Assembly: GCA_021414305.1 (NCBI GenBank)
Contig: JAIOOS010000020.1
Coordinates: 62,001-126,000 of the forward strand
Length of the DNA stretch: 64,000 nt
DNA from: Burkholderiales bacterium
GTDB lineage: Bacteria; Pseudomonadota; Gammaproteobacteria; Burkholderiales; Burkholderiaceae_C
Reading direction: 5' to 3'
The position numbers and the translations under genes are program-made. The notes beneath the pieces were generated by a model. The model ran no database searches. It saw only the letters and a list, made by a program, of their open reading frames with translations, and was not told the DNA's origin. Below are positions 7,007-17,100 of this stretch, in pieces; the first letter of the stretch is position 1, and each line of letters starts with the position of its first letter.

Positions 7007-8457
7007 CTGCGTCCGTCGTTGCTGCACCATCGCCACATCCGCTGATCGCGCTGTTCGCGCGCTATGGCGACATCTTCCGGGCGGCGTGGAGCGCACGTCA
7101 CGAGTTGGCCGGCCCCAGGCGAATGGCGGACGAGGCGGCATTCCTGCCTGCGGCCCTCTGTCTTCAGGACACGCCGGCGCACCCGGCGCCGCGTCGAGTG
7201 GCGTGGGCTGTCTGCATGCTCTTCGTCATCGCCGTGGTCTGGTCGATCTTCGGCGAGCTGGACATTGTCGCGGTTGCTTCGGGGCGAATCGTCGTCAGCG
7301 ATCGCAGCAAGACCCTGCAGCCGCTCGAGGCAGGCGTGATCAAGCGCGTGTTGGTGAAGGACGGCGACATCGTGCAGGCCGGGCAAGTGCTCGTCGAGCT
7401 GGACGCCACGAACGCCAGCGCCGATAGCGCAAGCATCCGCGAGCAGTTGCACGCCGCCCAGTCCGAGGTGCAGCGCACCCTCTCACTGCTGGAGGCGCTG
7501 CGGCTCGGTCAGTCGCCGACGCTCGCGACGTTGTCCGGCCCCACGCCGGTAGATGGCCAAGAGAGCCCGGCCCGGTCGATCGCCGCGCAACTCGAGGCTG
7601 AATGGCTGGACATCACGGCCAAGCTGGCGAAGCTGGGCGCGGAACATGCGCATCGTCAAGCCGAGATCGCGACCGTGCGCCAGCTCATAGCGAAGTTGGA
7701 GGCGACGCTACCCATCGCGCAAGCTCGAGAGGCCGATTTCAAGAGCCTCACCGAGCAGGGGTTCATTTCCGCGCATGCTGGGCAGGACCGCACCCGTGAG
7801 CGGATCGAGCAGGAACGCGACCTAGCCACCCAGCGTGCGCGTCTTGTGGAAGCGCAATCGGCGCTGGCCGAAGCGGATCACACGCGCGCCGCTTACTCTG
7901 CGGAAACTCGGCGGCTGTTGAGCGAACGGCACACCCAGGCCACTCTCAAGCGCCAGCAGCTGATCCAGGAGCTCGGCAAGCACGAGCAGCGTTCACGACT
8001 CACCCACTTGACGGCCGCGGTGGCCGGAACCGTGCAGCAGGTGGCAGTGCACACCGAGGGTGGGGTAGTGACTCCTGCTCAAGTGCTGATGGTCATCGTG
8101 CCCAAGGACGCCGAGGTCACGGCGGAGGTGACCGTCGACAACAAGGACATCGGCTTCGTGAACGCCGGCGACTCGGCGCAAGTCAAGCTCGAGACCTTTC
8201 CTTTCACGCGCTACGGAACGATCGAGGCTCGAGTGAAGAGCGTGACGGCCGATGCGGTGAACGACGAGAAGAAGGGGGCGATCTTCCCTGCGATCCTGAG
8301 CTTGGGGAAAGCGACGATCGATGTCGACGGGAAACGGATCAACCTCAGCCCGGGCATGAATGTCACGGCGGAGATCAAGACCGGGAAGCGGAGAGTGATC
8401 GAGTACCTGCTGAGCCCGGTTCAGCGAGCACTGGGCGAAAGCATGGGTGAGCGGTGA
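7003..8457 (+). CDS. HlyD family type I secretion adaptor (membrane fusion protein)
   Basis: 484 residues: a cytoplasmic N-terminus, one membrane helix at about 65-85 ('VAWAVCMLFVIAVVWSIFG'), a lipoyl half-motif ('AVASGRIVVSDRSKTLQPLE'), a long periplasmic coiled coil (about 140-330), then the second lipoyl half and a beta-barrel ('VAGTVQQVAVHTEGGVVTPA', 'VDNKDIGFVNAGDSAQVKLE'). HlyD proteins form the periplasmic channel linking the ABC exporter to TolC. The conserved C-terminus ('LSPGMNVTAEIKTGKRRVIEYLLSPV') is family-typical. The gene overlaps the exporter gene by four bases and is followed after 19 bases by a small orphan gene. Confidence 0.95.
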   Translation: MTASVVAAPSPHPLIALFARYGDIFRAAWSARHELAGPRRMADEAAFLPAALCLQDTPAHPAPRRVAWAVCMLFVIAVVWSIFGELDIVAVASGRIVVSDRSKTLQPLEAGVIKRVLVKDGDIVQAGQVLVELDATNASADSASIREQLHAAQSEVQRTLSLLEALRLGQSPTLATLSGPTPVDGQESPARSIAAQLEAEWLDITAKLAKLGAEHAHRQAEIATVRQLIAKLEATLPIAQAREADFKSLTEQGFISAHAGQDRTRERIEQERDLATQRARLVEAQSALAEADHTRAAYSAETRRLLSERHTQATLKRQQLIQELGKHEQRSRLTHLTAAVAGTVQQVAVHTEGGVVTPAQVLMVIVPKDAEVTAEVTVDNKDIGFVNAGDSAQVKLETFPFTRYGTIEARVKSVTADAVNDEKKGAIFPAILSLGKATIDVDGKRINLSPGMNVTAEIKTGKRRVIEYLLSPVQRALGESMGER

Positions 8458-8476
8458 TGACAGAGAGGAGCCAATC

Positions 8477-8815
8477 ATGAGTCATGGCAAGAGCTACGCG
8501 GCGAAGATGAAGAACCATCAATGGCGGTGGAAGCAACCGACTGATGAGGTCTGGTACAGGCACGCCGGGTACCTCCCGAGCGAGAGCCTCTACGAGACGC
8601 TCGACCTTACGGAGCCTCCAGGCCTGCAGCCGTGGGGTCACCTGCCGGTGATGCCGATGGCGGCAATCGCTGGGAACTCGCTTCTCGAGTCCAGGTTGCA
8701 CGCGTTGGTCGGCGCCATGTCTCACTTCATGCCATCAGTACCGGGGTTCGTAGCGCAGTCCGTCGCGCTCGGGCCGACGAATCCGCCGCTGATGGCGGCC
8801 CATCCGCTGCCCTAA
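8477..8815 (+). CDS. 112-aa orphan protein in the secretion operon
   Basis: I do not recognise this family. The ATG at 8477 has a strong AGAGAGGAG site six bases upstream, so it is very likely translated. The N-terminal half is basic and rich in aromatics ('NHQWRWKQPTDEVWYRHAGY'); the C-terminal half is Ala/Pro/Met-rich and mildly hydrophobic, with no clear signal peptide or membrane helix. It sits between the HlyD-like adaptor and a glycosyltransferase in the same orientation. It could be a small secreted partner, a chaperone or an export accessory; nothing in the sequence decides this. Confidence 0.7.
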   Translation: MSHGKSYAAKMKNHQWRWKQPTDEVWYRHAGYLPSESLYETLDLTEPPGLQPWGHLPVMPMAAIAGNSLLESRLHALVGAMSHFMPSVPGFVAQSVALGPTNPPLMAAHPLP

Positions 8816-8848
8816 GCCGCTGCTTGGCGACGCTAGAGGAACCTCGGC

Positions 8849-10123
8849 ATGCGACTTCTCGTGATCCACCAGAACTTCCCGGGGCAGTTCGGCCACTTAG
8901 TGAAGGCATGGGCCGGCCGGCCGGGGTGGGATGTGCGCGGGCTGGGGCGGGACACCGCCCCCGGCATTCCGGGCTTCGCGGGACTGGTCCGCTATGGCCT
9001 GGCACGCAAAGGTAGCGCGGGCCAGCATCCCTACCTGCGTCAGATGGAGGTGGCTACCTTGCATGGCCAAGCCGCCGTCCGCGCGATGCTTCAAATGCGC
9101 AAGAGTGGCTTCACGCCGGATGTGATTCTGGCGCATCCGGGCTGGGGGGAGACGCTGTACGCGAAAGACGTCTTCCCCGATGCGCGTCTCGTTCACTACT
9201 GCGAGTGGTTCTATAGCGCTGATGGAGCGGACCTGGGGTTCGATCCGGAGTTTCCGATCACGTTCGACGACCGCGCTCGCGTTCGGACCTGGAATGCGCT
9301 GCATACGTTAAACCTGACGAACTGCGATGCTGCGGTGACGCCTACCCATTGGCAGAAGAGCAGGCATCCGGAGATCTTTCAGCCGAAGATCACGGTGCAA
9401 CACGAGGGAATTGCCATGCACGAGTTGGGTCCGGATCCGACTGCCGTCATCAAGACGTCGAACGGCACGGTGCTGAGGGCCGGTGATCCGGTGATTACCT
9501 ATGTCGCGAGAAACTTGGAGCCGTATCGCGGGTTTCACATTTTCATGCGGGCGTTGGAACGAATTCAGAAGACCCATGCGACCTGTCATGCTGTGATCGT
9601 CGGGGGAGACGAAGTCAGTTATGGCAAGCGACCCAGGGACGTCCCAACCTGGCGAGAACACATGCTGCGCGAAGTTGTGCTCGATCCAACGAGAACGCAC
9701 TTCTTCGGACGAGTGGCTAGGCAACAGTTTATTCGCGCTCTGCAGGTCTCGGCGGCGCACGTGTATCTGAGCTATCCCTTTGTGCTGAGTTGGTCAGTAC
9801 TTGAGGCACTGGCATGCGACTGTTCAGTTATCGGGTCGCGAACGGCGCCGGTGCAGGAGGCGATTCACGACGGTGAGAATGGGTCGCTAGTCGATTTCTT
9901 CGATGTCATAGCCTTCGCTGAGAAGGTCGTCCTGGCCTTGGACCGCCAGCACAAGTGCTCCGCGACACTCCCCGAGGGTCGTACTACGAGAGGTCTGCCG
10001 TGCGAGGCGGCCGGATTGCGACGCTATGACAAGCTGCTGGAAGCCTCTCGCGAAGCACATCGCGGCGCGGGAGCCACAGGACCCCGATGCCGGCAGGATG
10101 AGGAATGGTCGTGCCTCCTTTGA
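8849..10123 (+). CDS. glycosyltransferase family 4 protein
   Basis: 424 residues. It begins with 'MRLLVIHQNFPGQFGHL', typical of a GT4-type clan often seen beside RTX secretion genes, with a GT-B fold: an N-terminal acceptor domain ('DVILAHPGWGETLY') and a C-terminal nucleotide-sugar domain ('VITYVARNLEPYRGFHIFMRAL', 'CHAVIVGGDEVSYG', 'THFFGRV', 'SWSVLEALACDCSVIGSRTAPVQEAI'). The E in 'LSWSVLEALAC' followed by 'APVQEAI' is the usual EX7E-like donor site. GT4 enzymes use activated sugars in the cytoplasm. Its position suggests glycosylation of an exported product, possibly the RTX protein. The last ~55 residues do not resemble a normal GT4 end; see findings. Confidence 0.85.
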   Translation: MRLLVIHQNFPGQFGHLVKAWAGRPGWDVRGLGRDTAPGIPGFAGLVRYGLARKGSAGQHPYLRQMEVATLHGQAAVRAMLQMRKSGFTPDVILAHPGWGETLYAKDVFPDARLVHYCEWFYSADGADLGFDPEFPITFDDRARVRTWNALHTLNLTNCDAAVTPTHWQKSRHPEIFQPKITVQHEGIAMHELGPDPTAVIKTSNGTVLRAGDPVITYVARNLEPYRGFHIFMRALERIQKTHATCHAVIVGGDEVSYGKRPRDVPTWREHMLREVVLDPTRTHFFGRVARQQFIRALQVSAAHVYLSYPFVLSWSVLEALACDCSVIGSRTAPVQEAIHDGENGSLVDFFDVIAFAEKVVLALDRQHKCSATLPEGRTTRGLPCEAAGLRRYDKLLEASREAHRGAGATGPRCRQDEEWSCLL

Positions 10124-10232
10124 ACGGCGGACTCACGTTCACATCGCGCTGGCCGATGTCGCCATGCCGCAGTTGCGGAAGGCGAAGGTACGAACTCTTT
10201 AGTGCGCATGTGACGCCCTCGAGGAGCCTGAA

Positions 10233-11177
10233 GTGCTGACCAACACGCCTCTCGACCTGACGCCGTTCGGCCCGCTGGTAAGTCTGCTCGGAATCGGCTA
10301 TTGGCTGCTGGCAGTTGGCGCAGCGGCCTGGGCCTTTCGGCTGCCCAGGGGATTGCCGGCGAGGGTCGGACTGGCGACGTTGGTCCTCGCAGCGTTTCTG
10401 GCGCCGGTGGTATGGAAGTCAAGAACCAGAGCCGCAGATCCCAGTGCATCACCCGAAGCTCGGCAGGCGGCGATGGTTTACTTTGCTGAGCGGTGCAAAA
10501 CGGCCGGCGAGAGGATCTCTCAAACGGTAGATGACGTCGAAGGTATCGCCTGGACTCGGTGGCGCGACAAGTACTCGAGTCGAGACAATTTCGCTGACCA
10601 GTGGAAGCTCAATGATCCGTACGGTCGTGACTGCGGAATGGAGGAGTGCATTGCCGCTCTTCTGCGCGTTACGTCGGGCGCGGAGCAAATGCCCGACGAG
10701 GCAATGCGTCACGCCGTCGGCTATCGCTTCGTGGAAACGGTCGATCCCCGGGATGGGCGGAGCTACCGGTATCGCGCATCGATCCGAGTCACTCATCAAC
10801 GGACTCGCGATCAACTCGAACAGTTCAAGAAGAACACGGGAGGTCAGGATCCCGGTCTTGACGTGCTTGGCTTCGCGATAGACCGGGAGCCGCTCGCCAA
10901 GCCTACGGCCCGCTACGGCGTGACTTGGGAAGACATATCCACCCACGAGGACCGGGAACACTGGATTGCAGGGGGGGCCCTGAAAGTCGTCGATCTGCAA
11001 ACGAATGAGGTGATCGCCGAGCGAACGGGCTTTCTGATGGACCCTGGGCAGGGAAGTACCTCTGGTTCTCGCAGTCCATGGGCCTGGGCCAAGTCGTACG
11101 GCCCTCGCTGCCCCCAGATCGATGTCAGTACTAAAGATTTTGTGACAAGAGTCCTGAAGGCCAGACGGGGGCAGTAA
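10233..11177 (+). CDS. 314-aa two-TM orphan membrane protein preceding the RTX gene
   Basis: No family recognised. The start is GTG with GAGGAG seven bases upstream. Two membrane helices lie near the N-terminus (about 15-36, 'LVSLLGIGYWLLAVGAAAWAF', and 43-61, 'VGLATLVLAAFLAPVVW'), leaving about 250 soluble residues. The soluble part has a pair of cysteines close together ('GRDCGMEECIAALLR') and a final 'GPRCPQIDV' segment. The stop is two bases from the start of the giant RTX gene, so the two are co-transcribed. It may be a dedicated export, folding or immunity factor for that protein; this is inference from position only. Confidence 0.75.
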   Translation: MLTNTPLDLTPFGPLVSLLGIGYWLLAVGAAAWAFRLPRGLPARVGLATLVLAAFLAPVVWKSRTRAADPSASPEARQAAMVYFAERCKTAGERISQTVDDVEGIAWTRWRDKYSSRDNFADQWKLNDPYGRDCGMEECIAALLRVTSGAEQMPDEAMRHAVGYRFVETVDPRDGRSYRYRASIRVTHQRTRDQLEQFKKNTGGQDPGLDVLGFAIDREPLAKPTARYGVTWEDISTHEDREHWIAGGALKVVDLQTNEVIAERTGFLMDPGQGSTSGSRSPWAWAKSYGPRCPQIDVSTKDFVTRVLKARRGQ

Positions 11178-11179
11178 TC

Positions 11180-14100
11180 GTGCCGGACATCTCTCGCTAT
11201 TTCAAGTATGCCAATTTGCAGATGGCGGCTGAGTCGCTATTCGGGGTCGTGCCGACCACACCGGTGGCTACGGTCACCGGTCCGGAATCGTTGAGCCTAG
11301 GCACACTGCTTCACGGCAATGGCCGCGGCAGCTTATTCACCGATGTTCTGGCCGAGAACCTGATATCCGAGAAGTGGGAGGTCGTGTCCCACCAATCGAA
11401 TACGCGCTCAGGTTTTAGCGGAACGCTCTTTATGAATCGAGATACTGGTGAGCTTGTTCTAAGCTTCCGATCTACTGAGTTTGTCGATGACGCAGTACGC
11501 GACAACCAAGCGACGAACGCCATGGAGATTCAACCCTTCGGTTGGGCCTTTGGGCAGATTGCCGACATGGAGAATTGGGTCCGGGCGCTCGGGCTGGGTG
11601 ATGCCAGCCCTTTGACGGTCACCGGATACAGCCTCGGTGGCCACCTTGCTACAGCGTTCAACCTGCTACACCCTGGATGGGCAAAGGAGACCTACACCTT
11701 CAACGGTGCAGGTGTCGGGACGTGGAAGAGTGGCGACTCGTTGGCGGGCATCATCGCGCGCTTCGATCAGATGCGCTCTCCCACCGCCGATCTGAGTGAT
11801 CAGTTCACAGATCCAGACGCTCGTTCACTCTATCAAAGCATTCGGTCGACCCAGCTCTCTGGGCAGGGGATAACAAGCGGACAACGCCTCTTGGCTTATG
11901 GGCTATGGATCAGTCGTGTTCCTGGACTTCCCACGGATGCAGGTTTGCTTTGGGACGCTATCACACGCATAGACAAGGTCGAAGCAGAAAGCGCGCGAAT
12001 TGCAAACTATCAGAGTGGAACCGCTCAGGACTCACTGCACACAGTACCGTTAGGAGATGTCGCGGCGACAAAACTGAACTATCAGCTAGCCGTGCTCATC
12101 GCTGCGCGAAGGACGCAGAACAACGGCATCCTTGCGGACACCTTTCAAACGGTCCTGGGCCGTAGACAAGGTCCGATTCTGCCGAACGTCTACGACGTCT
12201 TCGGCAGTGCGCCCCCGTCCGCGGTGTCGAATTCTCAGCTCCATCAAGGAGTGCCGGTACCAATTTTCATAGAAGACCAGCCGCTCTGGCGCGGCGACAT
12301 CGTTCCGAGCAGTGCACTCCAGAGTCTCTTGTATCTTGATGTCAAGCTGCTAAGTGATAGGTTTGCCATCAACGACTTCGGAGATACACACAGCCTCGTG
12401 CTGCTGATTGATTCACTTGCTATCCAGAACGCACTGGCAAAGCTTGACCCCTCGGCGTCACCGAACCTGGCGGCGATTCTGCAGGCGGCCTCGAACGCTC
12501 GGAAGGAGAGCGGGGGTGGCGAAAACAATCAAGGCAAGGCAGAGGGAGATGTTCTAGAGAACACCCTCAACGTGCTCAGCCGGATATTTCTCGGACCGAA
12601 CGCTCTGGCGCTGAAGGGCAAGTTAGTAGGTGGAACGTGGGCCCTCATCGCCGATCGCAACGCGCTATTTGATCAACTGAAAGCGCTTCAGATTGACCCG
12701 ACGTTTCTGAACGTCGCAGGTAGAGTCCAGCTGGTCAAGTTCTCCGGGCCTTCTGGTCTCGCTGCGGACGCTGCCACCGACTTCGCGTCTTTCCTCTCCT
12801 TGCTCAACCTCTCGCCATTCACTCTGAAGGCAAGAGCTCCATATGCGATCTATGTAGAAGCGGCATTGGCGAAGCCTTGGGAATTGATGCATACGAATTG
12901 GCTCGCTGACAAGAACATGTCGGCTCCCGATCGACTGCAAGGCGCGGAGACCTTTACGCAGCAGTGGAGGACAGACAGAGCAGTTCTTCTTGATTGGATG
13001 GTTCTTCGCAACGATAAGAACTTGCAGGGTGTCATTGCCGGTGGCGACGCCGGACGCACTGTCGTCGAAGGAGTCGCCTTTGAGGACAGGTCAACCCTAC
13101 TAAAAATTCTCGTTGGAGCGACGGACGATCCGGAACAGCGGCGGCAAGTCATCTTCGGTGGAACGGGCAGCGACTCGCTTGGGGGGTACGGCAAGGAAGA
13201 CCATCTCTACGGTAGCAATGGCGCTGACGTCATGCAGGGGCAAGGCGGCAACGACTACCTCGAAGGCAATGCAGATTCAGACAAGCTGTACGGCGGGGAC
13301 GGCAATGACAAGCTTCTCGGAGGTGATGGCGACGACAGCCTCATCGACGGAGGTGCCGATAGTGATGTCCTCCTAGGGGGTAACGGTGCCGACAAGTTGT
13401 ATGGCGGTGCGGATGCCGACGACCTGTCCGGAGGATCTGGAGTCGATGAACTCGACGGTGGAACTGGGAATGACTTCCTCGATGGCGGCGATGGCGTCGA
13501 CAAGTATGTCTTTTCGACCGGTTGGGGGGCGGACGTCATCCGAGACCGTGACGGCACAGGTCAGATTGCAGTCACAGGCCTCGGACCGATCGACGGTTCA
13601 GGTGCAACGCAACTCACACCAACGCCAAACGTCTGGCAAACAGCGAGCAAGGCGATCACGTACACGCTGCTCGCGACAGGGAGTGGCCGGAATGATCTGC
13701 TGATCAGGTTCTCGTCCCGCAGCGACACGATCCTCATCCGAGACTGGAGTCCCACGCGTAACGTCGGCATAACCCTTGCCGCAGCCACCGCGCCTCCGGC
13801 GCCCACGGGTCTGGTCTTTCTCGGAGACTTCCAGAAGCTGCACGACAGCACCAGCTACGCGGTGAAGGGCTTTGGCGGCAACGGATACGAGTTCCAAAAC
13901 TACTCGTGGGACGGCCCCGCTTCCATGGGAGCGCCAGACATGATTGCCGGCACCCTGCAGGGCGATCAGCTCTATGGACTGCTGGGTGACGACGCCCTGT
14001 CAGGCTGGGAGGGCGACGACTGGATCGATGGCGGCAAAGGAGACGATTTCCTCTCCGGCAACACCGGCGCGGACACGATCCTGGGGGGCGACGGGGTTGA

Positions 14101-17100
14101 TGTTGCCTTCGGTTCGGGCTGGGGTGGCTTCATTCATGGCCCTTACCACATCATTGGGTTGCCCTCCGACTTTCCAGGCGGAGGACCTCCATCGTATGGC
14201 CCAGAAATCAACCGCGGCTTCGGCTGGGTAACCTATCACACGGACGTCGTCGATGCCAACGGATTCAAAGGCATCGTCACCGACGGTGTCCTGTCGCAGA
14301 ACATCTACTTCGACATCCAGAACCGTCCCGAGCTTGGGAACCTGATCGATGGCGGCAAGGGGGACGATTGGCTCTATGGCGGTGTGTCTGACGACACTGT
14401 CTATGGCGGCGAAGACCACGATCACCTGATTGGCCAGGACGGTCGGGATCTGCTGTTCGGCGACAGCGGGAACGACGAAATTGTGGGTGACGGTCCAGTT
14501 ACCTGGGGGTATGTCGATTCGGTCCCGGAGGCTTCTCAGCTGAATGACACGCTGGTGGGCGGCTCTGGCGATGACTCGCTATTGGGTGACGGTGGCAACG
14601 ACGAGCTGTACGGCGGCGCCGACAACGACAAGTTGTGGGGCGATGAAACCAACCCGAAGGTCACACCTTGGACCGCGCACGGCTCCGACTATCTCGACGG
14701 CGGCGACGGAACCGACTACCTGTACGGAGGAGGTGTAGACGACACCCTTGTGGGAGGCGCCGGAACCGATACTTTGTTCGGCGACGCCAGCCTCTCGAGT
14801 CTCGAAGAGCAGTACCACGGCGAAGACTCGCTGGACGGCGGCGACGGCAACGACTACCTGGAAGGCGGTGGTCGAGACGACACACTGGTGGGCGGCGCCG
14901 ATGACGACGTCCTGTGGGGCGACGCCACGAGCAGCGGGTTGTCGGTCGCGCAATCGGGTGCCGACGAGCTCGACGGCGGGTCTGGCAATGACAGCCTTGT
15001 TGGCGGCGGCAACGCAGACACCCTGGTCGGCGGCACGGGCAACGACGTCCTGATCGGCGACGGCGACTACGTCGAGCTCGCTGCCGAAGCTGCCGACGAG
15101 ATCGATGGCGGGGAAGGCGACGACACGATCTACGGCGACGGTGGCGACGACACGCTTGAGGGCGGCGAAGGCGCGGATTCGATTGTCGGCGGGCTCGGCA
15201 TCGACATCCTTGATGGCGCTGGGGGAAACGACGCCCTCCAGGGGGAAGAAGGCACCGACTATCTCGACGGTGGCTCCGGCGACGATTCTTTGACGGCCGG
15301 CGCCGATGACGACTATGCCTACGGTGGTGACGGCAATGACATCCTGGTCGGAAACGACGGCAATGACTATCTGGATGGGGCGTCGGGGGATGACACACTG
15401 GTAGGCGGCGCCGGCATCGACACCCTGGTGGGCGGCGCGGGTCGCGACGTACTCCAGGGCGGTGCTGGCAACGACATCTACGTCTTCTCGTCAGGCGACA
15501 GCTACCGCGATCCGAACGGCGACCTCGAGGACGTGATCGTCGACGAGGAGGGCGAGAACATCGTGCAGATCGAGGGCAGCACGCCCAGTACAGTGTTCGT
15601 CACCGCATCGGGCGACCTGGAGCTCGCCTTCTCGGAAGACGATCGAATCGCCATCTACGCTGGCGCTTCAGGATCCTTCACGTATCAGTTCGGAGGTGGT
15701 TCGATCTACACCACCCGCGAGTTGATCGGCGCGTTCTCCGACGACATCGTTACCCAGCCAGGGAGCGGCGCGAGCGTCGCGATCTGGGGCGGCAGGCAAG
15801 GCGACGCGATCGGCTCGTCGCAGGGTCACTCCACCATTTCCGGAGGGCAGGGCAACGACACCTTGACCGGAAGCGGCGGCAACAACACGTACCTGTATTC
15901 GCTCGGCGATGGCGCCGACGTTCTCCTCGACACCAGTGCCAAGGTCGACGCGCAGGGCGTGGCCGCACCGAACCGGGTCAAGTTCGGAGCAGGCATCACC
16001 GCTACCGACCTCCACCTGACCGGGGCCGTCGGTGCCCTGACGATTCATGTCGGTGCCAATCCGGACGACAGCATCACCATTGCTTCCTACGACCAAGGGA
16101 ACGCGGCCGCCGTCATACCGATCGATCTGTTCGAGTTCCCGGACGGCTCGCTTCTCACCTTCGCCCAACTCATCGCCCAGGGCTTCGACGGCGCGGACGG
16201 CGACGACACCATCTCGGCCACTGCGGGCAACGATCGGGCAAGTGGCGGTGCAGGAAACGACATCCTCCTCGGCCAAGCCGGCAACGACACCCTCGACGGA
16301 GGCGCCGGCAACGACTCGCTGGTGGGCGGCACCGGCAACGACGCGTACGTCTTCGGAATCGGTTCCGGTAGCGATGTGATCGACAGCACCGATGCAGGAT
16401 CAGGCAAGGTCGACACGCTCCGCCTCGACGGCCTCGCCCCCGCCGACATCTCGCTCCGTGGCAGCGGCAACGATCTGATCGTCGTGCTGCGCGCGTCTGG
16501 CGAGCAGATCACGATCACCGGGTACTTCTCCGGAACGCCGATCGAGCGCATCGAGTTTGCCGATGGGTCGTTCTGGAACGCCGCCCAGATGCTGGCGAAC
16601 ATTTCGTCGCCCTTGACCGAGGGTTCCGACGCCTACTTCGGAGCGGCTGGTGGCGACGTCGTGTCGGCGCTGGGCGGCAACGACACCCTGCGCGGGCTCG
16701 ACGGCAGCGACGTACTCGACGGCGCAGGGGGCAACGATTCGGTCTACGGCGGCAACGGAAACGACTCGCTGTTCGGAGGCGACGGCACCGATGTGCTGTA
16801 TGGCGAGGCCGGCGACAACCTGCTGGACGGCGGTGCCGGCAACGACCTGCTCTTGGCAGACGCCGGAAACGACATCCTTCGCGGCGGCGACGGAAACGAC
16901 CAGTTGTACGGCTACGCCGGCCAGGATGCGCTCGATGGCGGCGCCGGCGACGACTCGCTGTTCGGCGGCGCTGCGGCGGACCTACTCTCAGGCGGCGAGG
17001 GACAGGACTACCTCAGCGACGCCGAGGGCAACAACTCTTTCTACGGGGGCGCGGGCAACGACTACCTCTACGGCGGCGCCGGCGACGAATGGCTCGACGG

